A stretch of 64,000 nucleotides of DNA from Roseibium algicola (GCF_001999245.1 NZ_CP019630.1:4431001-4495000); one strand, 5' to 3'; counted from the first letter of the stretch, positions 1 through 8,880 are shown. The notes: a model not told the origin generated them from the sequence alone. Numbers and translations are program-made.

Positions 1-82
1 GTTCTCGCGTCGGAAGACGATTTTCCGGCGTGTATCCGCGCTTCGGATAGTGTTCCGATCAGTTGCTTTGGTCTTTGACAGC

Positions 83-379
83 TCAGCCTCGATGCTGCGG
101 CAAGTTTTTCAATTCGACCTTGGTCATCTTGGTGTAAGCAAGGATCTTTCCGTTTTCATCGCGCATGAAGGCGATGCGTGACACATCAAGGGTAACTTGC
201 TTGACCCCGATTCCGAAAAAACCGCCAACTTCAATGACTGCCTTTGCGTACTGTCCATTGCCGAGCACTTCGGAGACATTGCCGATCACCTTATTATCGG
301 GTCCGTAGATATCGGCCCCCTTGACGTTAGCGGCAATGATCTCGCCGGCCTGAAGGGGCTTATGTGATGAATGGTCCAT
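83..379 (-). CDS. PRC-barrel domain protein
   Basis: A 98-residue protein that is essentially one PRC-barrel domain (about residues 15-85), with the family pattern of a short beta segment (DIYGPDNKVIGNVSEVL), a hydrophobic GGFFGIG stretch and a conserved region ending near KVELKNLP. Stand-alone PRC-barrel proteins are small cytoplasmic beta-barrel adaptors, often linked to stress or RNA/photosystem assembly; no enzymatic role is visible here. A good AGGAGG lies just upstream of the ATG. It stands alone, with over 1.5 kb of decayed sequence upstream of it. Confidence 0.85.
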   Translation of the reverse strand: MDHSSHKPLQAGEIIAANVKGADIYGPDNKVIGNVSEVLGNGQYAKAVIEVGGFFGIGVKQVTLDVSRIAFMRDENGKILAYTKMTKVELKNLPQHRG

Positions 380-1189
380 GGGACCTCCTGGGTATGGCTG
401 GAGTGCGCGACAGGCGGCAGGCCCGATCAGAATTGCCAGACAGGCAAAAGTGACTTGTCAGCAGCTGTTTGGTGCCGGGTTTAACGGCGTCGCCCATCAT
501 TCAAGCTGTGTGACAACATAGTAGCAGTGGTGGCGATGCATGCTGATGTGGGTTAGCGTATCGTCACATTTTCGGCTAATCGGCAGCCAGATATTCGGTT
601 GCGGGTCTCTGAACCGTATCGGCGGTGGTGATGCAAACTTTTGACCGCGCGTTTAAGTAGAGATCGACGAAAACCACCCCGGTTTACGGCTGGCCAACTG
701 CAGCGGCTCGATTGTTGCCCTGAATACTTCCGGCAGGATATTCTAGCACGGTCGGGCGTCCTGAGTAGTTAACCAATGCATCGCTGAGTTCGGCCAATGT
801 CGACAGCTCACAAGGCGCATGACCTAACGGCGACTTTAAGAATATCGCGAAATTGATCTAAGGGTCGTTTTTGGGGCGCACCCACGTCGATCCAAAGTTT
901 GCGGATTTTGTCGGCTTCCAGGCCGCGACATTTCAGTCCGAACGACTGGAATGGGACGCCAAGCAGCCATTGAACCAACAGGTGTTGAACGGTAGTTCCG
1001 GGCCGACAGGAGACTGTCGGTTAAGAGGCCAAAATAGTGGGATAGCTGCGGTTCGCACGGTATCTGATTAACTGCGGCTTCCAGATTCATAGCGCCTGTC
1101 CTCGAAAGATTGGGATGGAGGCGCATTTCTGGGTGGCGGCAGTGCTGCCTTTGTCCTGCTCAGCGAATGGGTGCCATAGTCCTCCCGCC
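380..1189. other. Decayed intergenic sequence, no intact gene
   Basis: No open frame here looks like a real protein; the frames present are low in codon bias and match nothing I recognise. The stretch carries one copy of a short dispersed element (about 948-1012) and borders the recombinase remnant that follows. Confidence 0.6.
948..1012 (+). repeat. Degenerate dispersed element, copy A
   Basis: Shares a skeleton with 10445-10506: ATGGG, then AAGC, GCC, TTG, ACCA, GGTGTTGAA and GGGCC in the same order and spacing. Related but more diverged segments occur near 12395-12535 and 21285-21350. Function unknown; it lies only in non-coding, decayed parts of the window. Confidence 0.45.
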
Positions 1190-1486
1190 GCAGACTGATC
1201 GAGCCATGCTAACAGGCTTGCTCTGACGTCAGCAGATATCTCGAACTGGGGCGGCCCGTCTTCTTTCGAACCACCACTGTGCTTATACGGATCGCAGCTC
1301 CACCGACCGCCGTTCCGATCTTCAACGTTACTAGATCGAAACCTCGCAGTTTGCTGTCGATTGTAAGATCGAACAGCACCCGGTTGCGCGTCCGTCCTTC
1401 CCGATCGAGGAAAAAGCGGATCGCCCAGATCTGGCGTTGCCTGAGAGGCTTCTTAACTCCAACGATTCGACCAGCATTCCATACTC
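1190..1486 (-). pseudogene. Tyrosine recombinase remnant (frameshifted)
   Basis: Read on the minus strand, this stretch gives NAGRIVG, then KKPLRQRQIWAIR, then TIDSKLRGFDLVTLKIG. These align with the N-terminal third of the intact recombinase at 10522-11154 (NHGRIIG, KRPLLPKHVWAIR, AVDSKLRGCDLVRLKVA). The frame is lost near 1255, after a KKTGRP-like segment, but the shifted frame continues as QFEISADVRASLLAWL, matching the family's next block. The catalytic His-x-x-Arg and Tyr region is gone. It is a dead integrase copy, evidence that related elements have entered this region more than once. Confidence 0.75.
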
Positions 1487-2010
1487 CTTAGGCCAATATT
1501 GGCCGTCCGGAAGATATGCGAGCATGGTGAGCCAATGGGATCGTCTGCAGGCTCTAGGGTTTTATTTTCAAAACCAGCGATGGTTTGAGCTTGAAATGTC
1601 TTAGCCACTTCAGAAAGAGCCCAGACATTTATTTATTACCGTCAGGCGAAATGTACCCGTCTTTGGGTGGCGCCAATATGGTTGATCGGATTCTCGATAT
1701 TCGTATACCCAACAAAAATTTGCACTGCTCGAATGCTGCGTCTGCAATGAAAATGACCGACGATTTATCCGATGCAACGACCACTTGCCATATTCTTCTT
1801 GTGTCGACCTTATTGAGGAACCACGCCCACCAGCCAGTCTTGAAAACTGTCCTGTACGCATCGGCGTGGAGCAACATGGTCCTTGATCGAGCCTCCAGAA
1901 GGTTCCATCCAGGGGAGACGTCTATCGAGTGCGTCCGCTACAGATTCCGTTTTGACAGGAACGCCCACCTGTTTTGGTCGTCAATGTTGAAACGCTGATT
2001 ACCGAAGAAG
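1487..2010. other. Intergenic, no convincing gene
   Basis: Overlapping open frames occur on both strands around 1585-1998, but none has a clear ribosome-binding site or a recognisable fold, and the lower GC and rare codons argue against coding. A minus-strand frame at 1629-1877 with a hydrophobic centre is the least unlikely candidate. Confidence 0.5.
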
Positions 2011-2922
2011 TCAGGTGTCGATCTGCCATGCGGTCAATCCCGGCTGACTTCCCAATCCACGTTGCAGGGGATGAGGCCTGGTTTCAAGGGATTGCAGCAA
2101 AGCGGCCTCGTCCTCATTGTCGGCCAGCTCCAGGCTCCAGACACGAAAGCCGGTAAGCTCATAGGCACCGAAAGACGTTATCATTGCGACGTCTGCCGCA
2201 TCGTGCCCCCTGACCATCAGAACTCGTCCGGCTCTTGGCACATTGTAGCGAGCATCGAATGTGTACCATTTGCCGTCCAGATAAACTTCGAACCACGCGC
2301 AGAAATCATCGAAGCCCGTGTCGGCGACGCCTATGTCCCCCAGATAACCACTGACATAGCGAGCCGGAATTCCCATTGCCCGGCACAGGCTTATCGCCAG
2401 TTGGGCAAAATCCCGGCAAACGCCGGTTTTTTCCTTCAATACGTTCGCGGCTGTTTTATCCGGCCGGCCATATTCGTAGCCAAAGGAAACATGGCTGTGA
2501 ACGAAATCACAGATCGCCTGAACCCTCGACCATCCCTCCTTCGTCTGCCCGAATTTCTTCCAGGCAAAATCCCCCATCAGGTCTGAGTCGCAGTAACGGC
2601 TTGCGAAAAGGTAGGTCAATGTTTCGTTGGGCAGGTCCTGCAGGGCGATTTGCGATGCGGCAAGTTGAACTTCATCCGGCTGACCGTCCACTTCGACGAT
2701 GCAGTCGGACCAGAATGTGGAGATACCTGCAGGCGCGGTCAGGCGGGTAATGCGATTGCCATAGCCGTCGGTGTATTCCCGGATATCGGGAATGTCGATG
2801 TTCCGTACGCGATCGGAGCCGATCATTCTGCTGGCAAAATCGCTATGAACACTCAAGGCCAAAAGCATTGGTACAGGCGCCGGGCACGTGACGGTAATCT
2901 CAAACCCTATTCGGATGAGCAT
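2011..2922 (-). CDS. Transglutaminase-like protein (cysteine-protease fold)
   Basis: A 303-residue protein with a transglutaminase-like core in its second half. The block TGVCRDFAQLAISLCRAMG carries the expected nucleophile Cys, and WYTFDARYN carries the expected Asp. Between them, the position where the paralogue at 3021-3917 has HAWAEV reads FCAWFEV, so the canonical His is Cys here. Such proteins cleave or cross-link peptide bonds in the cytoplasm or act as peptidases; the substrate is unknown. I chose the ATG at 2922, preceded by AAGGAAG, over an upstream in-frame start at 3027 because the conserved domain begins there. It is divergent from, and about 100 bp away from, a second transglutaminase gene, so the two probably share a control region. 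Confidence 0.85.
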   Translation of the reverse strand: MLIRIGFEITVTCPAPVPMLLALSVHSDFASRMIGSDRVRNIDIPDIREYTDGYGNRITRLTAPAGISTFWSDCIVEVDGQPDEVQLAASQIALQDLPNETLTYLFASRYCDSDLMGDFAWKKFGQTKEGWSRVQAICDFVHSHVSFGYEYGRPDKTAANVLKEKTGVCRDFAQLAISLCRAMGIPARYVSGYLGDIGVADTGFDDFCAWFEVYLDGKWYTFDARYNVPRAGRVLMVRGHDAADVAMITSFGAYELTGFRVWSLELADNEDEAALLQSLETRPHPLQRGLGSQPGLTAWQIDT

Positions 2923-3020
2923 GTCGTTCTTCCTTGTGCGCGAGTGAAATAAGGTCCAGGCTGCAGCGCTTTCCGAGCCAGGAACAACCAACAACGGCAT
3001 GCGGTGGCGACAAGGTTTAG

Positions 3021-3917
3021 ATGACAACCGCTATTCGCATCCTTCACACTACACGATATCGCTATAGCCGGCCGGTAAAGTTTGGTGTTCACAGGCTTTT
3101 GCTGCGCCCCAGAGACGGCCATGATTTGCGACTGCTCTCGTCTGCAATTGCAATTTCTCCCGCACCCAAGCTGAGTTGGCACTTCGACACGTTTGGCAAT
3201 TCGGTCGCTACCGCGGAGTTTTCCGAGGCCTCTAGCAGACTTGAATTCCGCAGTGAATTGCTGATCCGGCGGTTTTCCCACGATGATTTCGTTGCCTCTC
3301 CGGGGCGAAGTAGAAGCGCCTATCCATTCACGTACCCAACGGAAGATCTTATAGACCTCGCGCCGTTCATATCGCTTGAGAACCCGGAAGAGTGTCCGGT
3401 ACTAGATGCGTGGCTGGCGGCTGAAATCGGTTCCGGTCCGGATGAGGTCCTCGACTTTTTGCGTTTGTTGTCAGAAACGGTCAACCACAATGTGACTTAT
3501 GTTCGACGGGAACGTAGCGGCACGCAGAGTGCAGGAACAACTCTGAAGAAAGGAACCGGCAGTTGCCGCGATTTTGCTTTCCTATTTATGGAAGCGGCGC
3601 GCCGTTCTGGCTTCGCAGCCCGCTTTGTCACGGGTTATCTAAACGATGTCCTGGATGACGGACACGTGCACTCTGGCGGCGGGGCAACCCATGCATGGGC
3701 GGAGGTATATCTGCCTAGCGAAGGCTGGGTCGAGTTCGATCCCACCAATCGCATCATCGGTAGCCCAAACCTCATCCGGGTTGCCGTTACCCGGACACCT
3801 CGACAGGCAATCCCTATCAGCGGAACATACGACCCGCGTCCCGGAGCGGTCTTTTATGGAATGGATGTTGAGGTCAAGACGAGTATCGAGCCCTATGATC
3901 CAAGGAATTCCGACTAG
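3021..3917 (+). CDS. Transglutaminase family protein with N-terminal domain
   Basis: 298 residues. The N-terminus (RILHTTRYRYSRPV) matches the bacterial transglutaminase-like N-terminal region. The catalytic core follows with GTGSCRDFAFLFMEAARR (Cys), GGGATHAWAEVYLP (His) and GWVEFDPTNR (Asp), so the full Cys-His-Asp triad is present. The tail GAVFYGMDVEV is typical of the family's C-terminus. It is likely a cytoplasmic peptidase or transamidase of unknown substrate. It diverges from the related gene at 2011-2922; a fragment of a third copy survives near 7117-7233. Confidence 0.9.
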   Translation: MTTAIRILHTTRYRYSRPVKFGVHRLLLRPRDGHDLRLLSSAIAISPAPKLSWHFDTFGNSVATAEFSEASSRLEFRSELLIRRFSHDDFVASPGRSRSAYPFTYPTEDLIDLAPFISLENPEECPVLDAWLAAEIGSGPDEVLDFLRLLSETVNHNVTYVRRERSGTQSAGTTLKKGTGSCRDFAFLFMEAARRSGFAARFVTGYLNDVLDDGHVHSGGGATHAWAEVYLPSEGWVEFDPTNRIIGSPNLIRVAVTRTPRQAIPISGTYDPRPGAVFYGMDVEVKTSIEPYDPRNSD

Positions 3918-4554
3918 TACACAGCTGATCAAGAAAAGCAGATCTTACGCTTAGTGAGACAGCCTGTTCCTCTCCTCGGCATCGACTAATCTACATCACA
4001 AGACCTGCAAATACATAGGAAGCACAAGCTGAAAGTTGCCGACGAATAGTCTTCTGACCGCAAAGCCAGCACCCAGGGCAATCATGGTTCATTAAAAATA
4101 ACCCTCCACCGACACGTAAATGATCATCGCAAAGCTCAAAAATGCCAAACACGTCGTGGCGACGTCGGGTCCCAAGCGTTTTTGGAAAGTAGATCTGTTG
4201 AACGTCATTCTGCCCTCGATGTTGGGGCGAAGTATGATGGCTTCGGTCGGCAATGCCCTAAAAATTGCTGCCGCTGCTGTATTATATAGGAATATTTTTT
4301 GTATTTGCTAATTTTATTTTGAATGAAATTGAATTACATTATGGTTTTTCAATATTAAGTATTGCATTTTTTAATAAAAATACTGGCATAACATAACGAT
4401 GTTGATTTTTATTTCATATAAAACCTTCTAAATTTTGGTAATTCAAGCTCAATGCATAACAATGCAATTGCATTCTCTAAATTCAAAAAGTGCTACATAG
4501 AGGGTGACATTCGTTGACGATAAGCATGGAAGGTCCCACAAAGTTTGCCCTCTG
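3918..4554. other. AT-rich intergenic region
   Basis: No gene is supported. From about 4265 to 4500 the sequence is strikingly AT-rich with runs of A and T, unlike the flanking DNA. This could be a promoter or H-NS/MucR-type silencing target, or foreign DNA. A possible 63-residue frame at 4120-4311 has no convincing features. Confidence 0.6.
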
Positions 4555-4791
4555 CTAGACGCTCCGAACCGAGTTTCCTCCGGCGATGATACGCCTTATC
4601 AAGCTCACAACCGCCTGGTGCGCTTTTCTTTCGGCTTCTGTACCCAGGGCATTCTCGTGAGCGGCTGCGGCATCATGCAGGACGCCTACAATCTCGTGTT
4701 CGGGGAGAAGTTTATGATCGCTCAAGGCAAGCAGAAGTGCTTCGCAGATCGAAAGAGCGGCCATTCCCGAATAGTCTGCGTGGTCAGACAT
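4555..4791 (-). CDS. Conserved small hypothetical protein
   Basis: A 78-residue acidic helical protein beginning MSDHADYSGMAALSICEALL. I recognise this start from small hypotheticals in rhizobial genomes, but no function is assigned to them. Start chosen at 4791 because AAAGGA lies 9 bases upstream; a longer frame starting at 4842 has no such signal. It diverges from the Crp/Fnr regulator at 4944, with only about 150 bp between them, so it may be a regulated neighbour. Confidence 0.65.
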   Translation of the reverse strand: MSDHADYSGMAALSICEALLLALSDHKLLPEHEIVGVLHDAAAAHENALGTEAERKAHQAVVSLIRRIIAGGNSVRSV

Positions 4792-4943
4792 TGCAGTTTT
4801 CCTTTGTCGGAATTGAATTCCAAAATAGGCTTGAGGCCTCATGAAATTACCATTGTCGCAGGAAGTGCCCTAAGCTGGACTGATCGAAAGCAGTCTCAGC
4901 ACAGACCATTGCAAGAAATCACTACCGGTCCGGTAGGTGCCAC

Positions 4944-5678
4944 TTGAACGACATCCAAGATAGTCCCTTTACCCGCAAGTTGGCCGGATACGTCACGTTG
5001 TCACCGGTTGAGCTCGAGGTTTTGGAACAATTGCATAAACGTCGCCGGTCTTTTGCAGCGGGGCGAGACCTCGTGCAGCAAGGTCAATCGGAGCAGGCAG
5101 CCTACATTCTTTCAGAGGGTTGGGTCTGCTCCTATAAGATTCAGCAGGATGGGACGCGCCAGATCATAGACTTCCAGATCCCAGGTGATTTTCTAGGCTT
5201 GCGCAGTGTGCTCTTGCGCACTTCCGACCATAGCTTTGAACCGGTAACCAACATCCAGGCTGTCGAGGTTCTGGCAGGCGATTTGTTTCAAGCATTCTCG
5301 CAAACGCCTCGCCTGGCAAACGCCATCCTGTGGGCTGCGTCGCGAGATGAGGCAATGGTGGTTGAGCATCTGGTGAATATCGGTCGTCGCGACGCAGGTG
5401 CACGCCTTGCGCATTTTCTGCTTGAACTCGGCGCCAGATTGGCTCTGGTCGGCATGGGGAGCAGGGCAGGTTTCGACTGTCCTTTGACGCAGTATCATCT
5501 TGCTGACGCACTGGGACTAAGCGCAATCCATGTCAATCGTGTCCTACGACAATTGCGCGAAGATAGATTGCTCACATTTAGAAACGGTCACGTGACGTTC
5601 GATAATCGGCTTCGTCTCGTCGAAATAGCAGAGTTCGACGAGGCATATCTCGACCACGAAGGTCCATTGTTAAAATAG
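4944..5678 (+). CDS. Crp/Fnr family transcriptional regulator
   Basis: 244 residues: a cyclic-nucleotide-binding-type beta-roll (about 25-115, with GRDLVQQGQSEQAAYILSEGWV), a dimerisation helix, and a Crp-type winged helix-turn-helix near the C-terminus (LTQYHLADALGLSAIHVNRV). There is no N-terminal cysteine cluster of the kind FNR uses for an iron-sulfur sensor, so the signal is unknown. The frame starts with TTG, preceded by GGTAGG. Related single-copy regulators in alphaproteobacteria often control stress or oxygen responses; the targets here cannot be read from sequence. Confidence 0.88.
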   Translation: MNDIQDSPFTRKLAGYVTLSPVELEVLEQLHKRRRSFAAGRDLVQQGQSEQAAYILSEGWVCSYKIQQDGTRQIIDFQIPGDFLGLRSVLLRTSDHSFEPVTNIQAVEVLAGDLFQAFSQTPRLANAILWAASRDEAMVVEHLVNIGRRDAGARLAHFLLELGARLALVGMGSRAGFDCPLTQYHLADALGLSAIHVNRVLRQLREDRLLTFRNGHVTFDNRLRLVEIAEFDEAYLDHEGPLLK

Positions 5679-6052
5679 CTACGAGATAAAACAAAACCGG
5701 CAGCTACTTGATCTCTTCCAATCTGTCGCGCGTTGCTTGTGATTTTGCTAAATCTCTCCTTTAGCCCAGCTTTCGGCTGACAATCGAGATCTGCCAAGCC
5801 GACGGGAACCTGACTGCAAACAGTTGGTTCACGCGCATAACAGACCGGCATGCAAAAATTGCCGAAAAAAGCAGCGCTAACAGCTAGCGGACACGAAGGC
5901 ATAAAAGGTTTCAGGCTAACTTGGATCAGCGCGCGTCATCGAAGCGCCGTGTAAAGTTATCAGCAAGATCGGGTCTAAGGGTACATCCCCCCTGAAAAGA
6001 CTACGATTTCGATTTTGCAACGCAGTTATCAAACAGATCGGCAGCAACCAAG
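5679..6052. other. Intergenic, nothing recognised
   Basis: About 370 bases between the Crp/Fnr gene and a cluster of small genes. No convincing frame, hairpin terminator or repeat was found; the region probably holds the promoter of the downstream small-gene cluster. Confidence 0.5.
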
Positions 6053-6313
6053 ATGAACATGCGATCGACAAGGTCGACGGTGACTTTCTGCCATCCTTTC
6101 ACACTAAAGGGCCGTTCAGAAATTCTACCAGCCGGCGCCTACGAGGTGCTGGTCGAGGAGGAGGAACTGCAAGGAGTGAGCTTTCTGGCCTACAGAAAGA
6201 CGGCAACTTATTTGATCGTCATGAGACGGGGCAAGACCGAGATGCGTGAAATCTCCGGCGAAGATTTGGCAGCCGTACTCAGTCTGGATCAACTTGCATT
6301 TCAAGACAATTAA
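6053..6313 (+). CDS. Small hypothetical protein, beta-rich
   Basis: 86 residues with alternating hydrophobic pattern (FTLKGRSEILPAGAYEVLVEEEELQG), suggesting a small beta fold; conserved small proteins of this kind are common in rhizobia-like accessory regions. No signal peptide or membrane segment. A second in-frame Met two codons in could be the true start. It is the first of three closely spaced genes (6053, 6352, 6721) that are probably co-transcribed. Function unknown. Confidence 0.6.
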   Translation: MNMRSTRSTVTFCHPFTLKGRSEILPAGAYEVLVEEEELQGVSFLAYRKTATYLIVMRRGKTEMREISGEDLAAVLSLDQLAFQDN

Positions 6314-6351
6314 CGAAGCGAAGCGGACGTTTCTCCGCAGGAGGACCTGAA

Positions 6352-6705
6352 ATGAATACTCCCGAATGGCTGAAACCTGTAACGCTTGGCGTATTGATCG
6401 GAGCCGTTGCAGTGAGCGCGGTAGGATTTTCCTGGGGTGGTTGGGTAACGGGTGGAAATGCAACAAAAATGGCGAACACGCAGTCACGAGACGAAGTGAT
6501 TGCAGCGCTGGTACCGGTTTGCATCGACCTATCCCACACCGACACAGAACGTGTAGCAAAGCTGGAAAAGATCCGTGAAACCGCTGCGTACCAGCGCTGG
6601 AATGCACTCATGGAAACTGGGTGGGCGATAGTTCCTGGTTCGGACAGCTCAGACCGAGATTTGGCGAAAGCCTGCCTGGATGCACTCGAACTCGACAAGT
6701 CATGA
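6352..6705 (+). CDS. Conserved membrane-anchored hypothetical protein
   Basis: 117 residues with one N-terminal transmembrane segment (about 9-29, VTLGVLIGAVAVSAVGFSWG) followed by GGWVTGG and a soluble helical domain containing two Cys (VCIDLS and ACLDAL), possibly paired outside the membrane. The pattern of an EWLKP start, a GGWVTGG turn and a YQR..ALMETGWA block is one I recall from bradyrhizobial and rhizobial hypothetical proteins. GGAGG lies 7 bases before the ATG. Function unknown. Confidence 0.75.
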   Translation: MNTPEWLKPVTLGVLIGAVAVSAVGFSWGGWVTGGNATKMANTQSRDEVIAALVPVCIDLSHTDTERVAKLEKIRETAAYQRWNALMETGWAIVPGSDSSDRDLAKACLDALELDKS

Positions 6706-6720
6706 TCGGGAGAGCACATC

Positions 6721-6930
6721 ATGTCAGAAAACAAACCTGGTTCGGCGTCCGCAGAGGATCTCCAACTTCACAATCATGCCGCAGTGGATACTGTTGCTTT
6801 CTATGTGAAGGAAGGCCCGACACTCAGGGACTTTTTTCGTCACAAACCGCGAAATAGCCGAAGGGAGACTTTTGCGATCCAGGCAGCGGAAAATGAAGGC
6901 ATGCAGATCATGTTGGACGAACCGGAATAA
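6721..6930 (+). CDS. Small hypothetical protein
   Basis: 69 residues, soluble, no recognised domain. A good ribosome-binding site (GGGAGAG) precedes the ATG, and it follows the membrane protein by 15 bases, so it is probably in the same transcript. Its C-terminal coding region runs into gene debris. Confidence 0.5.
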   Translation: MSENKPGSASAEDLQLHNHAAVDTVAFYVKEGPTLRDFFRHKPRNSRRETFAIQAAENEGMQIMLDEPE

Positions 6931-7116
6931 CAACGAAGCCCTGCGGCTTATCTTGGCTGAAATTGATCAAATAACTAGGGAGAAAGCGTTTCTCGGGGTC
7001 AGGCGGGCGATACGAACTTCTGATAATCCACCTTACAGAACGAGAGCATTTCGTCCCGGTCAGCTGGCGCGTATGCAATTCTCAGGAAAGAATTGCCATG
7101 GCACTGGAAAACAACG

Positions 7117-7233
7117 GCACTCCCGGTTCGGGCCTATGGGTGGGTTGAGATTTTCGTGCCAGGAGCAGGCTGGATTTCATTCAATCCCACCAACAGGGCT
7201 TTCGGGTCGCCTCGGAGAATCTATCCTGCTTGG
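7117..7233 (+). pseudogene. Transglutaminase fragment
   Basis: Frame 1 encodes AYGWVEIFVPGAGWISFNPT followed by NRAFGSPRRI, which aligns with the His-Asp region of the intact gene at 3021-3917 (HAWAEVYLPSEGWVEFDPTN, RIIGSPNLI). The His is replaced by Tyr and the Asp by Asn, and the rest of the gene is missing. A broken relic. Confidence 0.65.
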
Positions 7234-7249
7234 CTTGGCCCCTCTCAAT

Positions 7250-7690
7250 CGAAAGCCGATCGAAGGCCTCTATACAAATGCCATTTCTCTGGTTGCGGAA
7301 GTCATCGAGGCTAAGACAAAGCAATTCACGCTCTGTGGAGAGATCGTTCAGTCGGCATTCGGCACACCGCCGGCCGATGAACGTGACGGAAAAGCGTTGC
7401 GGACTATACTGGCCTTGGGTCGTCAGGACATCGACTCTTGTGGTTTGACTGCTGCGCCGGAAATTAAGGTTCTTGGGGCAAGCGGCGACCATCTGATACT
7501 GGACACCGGAAAGCATGGGGCGACCGTGGGTTCCGAGATAACCTTCAGGCTCAACTACAGTGCATTGCTGCGCGCCATGACGTCTCCATTCATCGTGAAG
7601 ACCCACACCTTGCCCACAAAACACGGAGCATTTGCGACCTGGATAGTTCACACGCCACAGTCATCGGAGGAGCTGCACCAATGGCATTGA
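7250..7690 (+). pseudogene. C-terminal half of an ornithine/alanine racemase-like enzyme
   Basis: The encoded segment reads GLYTNAISLVAEVIEAKTK, then ILALGRQDIDSCGL, IKVLGASGDHLILD and FRLNYSALLRAMTSPFIVK. This is the C-terminal domain of the PLP-dependent alanine/ornithine racemase-like family, whose usual blocks are GRQDvdpdGL, vlGASSDHLildv and FklnYgaLLr.mtSp. The N-terminal barrel with the PLP lysine is absent, replaced by a transglutaminase fragment in another frame, so this is a truncated pseudogene although the frame is open to 7690. It overlaps the start of the DUF1488 gene. Confidence 0.7.
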
Positions 7691-7947
7691 CATTTCCCAA
7701 TCATAGCCGAAGTTACGATCCAGGGAAGCAATCCATACGCTTCACAGGATACGATGGTGTATTCGAAATCTCGGTTTTCGTTGAGGTCGCTATTCTCCAG
7801 GCGATGACAAAAGAGCGGCTTTCCGAAGAGATACACTATCTGGCAGCATTCGATGGCCTGCGAGCTGCAATCGAGCGGCATACCAGCAAGACTTATTCGC
7901 GCAGACGCAGGGCCACGGTCGTGCTCACGAAAGCCGATATCAAGTAG
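7681..7947 (+). CDS. DUF1488 family protein
   Basis: 88 residues matching DUF1488: an N-terminal TFPNHSRSYDPGKQSIRFTG block followed by a two-strand element FEISVFVE and a helix. Members are small, soluble and uncharacterised, often scattered in rhizobial genomes. GGAGGAG lies 8 bases upstream of the ATG, which supports this start even though it sits inside the end of the racemase relic. Confidence 0.8.
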   Translation: MALTFPNHSRSYDPGKQSIRFTGYDGVFEISVFVEVAILQAMTKERLSEEIHYLAAFDGLRAAIERHTSKTYSRRRRATVVLTKADIK

Positions 7948-8091
7948 GCGTCCCTTTGCCCGGGATCCGGCACAGGTCGTCAGACGCAACCGGAAATCTC
8001 GCACTACAACATTCCGCCAATTTCAGTGGGAAAGAGCCATACCCATCGAATGGTTCGAACAAACTCGGCTCACTCAACAGGAGAAGATTAT

Positions 8092-8232
8092 ATGGCCAAA
8101 GGGCAAAAACGCGGAAATCGCGAAATAAGGAAACCTAAGAAGGTGCAAACGAAAACAGAAACGCCACAACCAGCGACACCAGCCCTGACCAGGGGTGTTT
8201 CGGCAACTGTCGCAGGTAACAAGAAAAAGTGA
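8092..8232 (+). CDS. Small basic Lys-rich protein
   Basis: 46 residues beginning MAKGQKRGNREIRKPKK, strongly basic with a C-terminal NKKK. Short proteins with this MAKGQ...NRE.KKPKK start are conserved in alphaproteobacteria and unassigned. Start chosen for the AGGAGA 10 bases upstream. It might bind nucleic acid, but only its charge suggests so. Confidence 0.65.
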   Translation: MAKGQKRGNREIRKPKKVQTKTETPQPATPALTRGVSATVAGNKKK

Positions 8233-8400
8233 CTTTGGCGTGATCGAGGAAAGATGCTGGCCTGCAAAATACCGCTAAATTTTTCGTGCTTGAGCAAGCT
8301 GAAGCTCTTTGCTTACAGAGACGGGATGGCGAACAGAGTTAGAATTCCCGCGTCCGCTTCGCCTGCACACCGACGCATGTCAGTTCGGATGTGCGTCTTC

Positions 8401-8880
8401 TCAGGGGTAAAATGGGACCATGAACCGGAAAGACTCGGCCAGCTCCACTTTGCGCGTGGTAGTGATGTCTGGTTCGCCCTCGTCCATTTCCTCGAAAGCT
8501 GCGCCAATCGCCACACTAGTGTGGTCGCACGGGTACAGGTTGAAGAGCGTGCGCGGGCGCCAGCCTTTCATCGGATCGCGCGACTGGAGCGAGTTCAATC
8601 GCAGGCAGCCGATCCACTCCGCGTTGTTAGCAGACAGCTCTGAGGAGGGCAGCGGTCGCTCGTGAATTTTCGCGAGTACAACTGGACATTGCTTGATGCT
8701 GATATTGTTGAATCCGTGCAACACGGTGCCACTCAAGGGCAAAGTGTCCGCAAGCATAAATTCAATAAATCTCTTTCCCTCTTTATTTTCAAAAAAACAT
8801 GATAAAATAACGCGACAATTATCATGTGGTTTTATTGCGCCGTATGGCTCACTTTTGCTTTTCGTAGTGAAACAGTCCAT
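8401..8880 (-). CDS. Hypothetical protein, not recognised
   Basis: A 159-residue open frame with protein-like composition, for example AKIHERPLPSSELSANNAEW and VELAESFRFMVPFYP at the end. I do not recognise a family and see no strong ribosome-binding site; the first third is AT-rich while the remainder has normal GC. It could be a real accessory gene or a chance frame. Confidence 0.35.
   Translation of the reverse strand: MDCFTTKSKSEPYGAIKPHDNCRVILSCFFENKEGKRFIEFMLADTLPLSGTVLHGFNNISIKQCPVVLAKIHERPLPSSELSANNAEWIGCLRLNSLQSRDPMKGWRPRTLFNLYPCDHTSVAIGAAFEEMDEGEPDITTTRKVELAESFRFMVPFYP

Noticed and set aside
1585..1998. A 137-codon plus-strand frame
   Set aside because: No ribosome-binding site, no domain, and competing frames on the other strand in decayed DNA.
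2062..2586. A 174-codon plus-strand frame
   Set aside because: Antisense to the transglutaminase gene at 2011-2922, whose catalytic blocks are on the minus strand.
4504..4947. A 147-codon plus-strand frame before the Crp/Fnr gene
   Set aside because: The opposite strand holds a conserved small gene with a good ribosome-binding site; the plus frame has no homology I recognise.
6872..7690. A 272-codon frame that looks like a new protein
   Set aside because: It joins the out-of-frame ends of a small gene and a transglutaminase fragment to a racemase C-terminus; only the last part is family-like.
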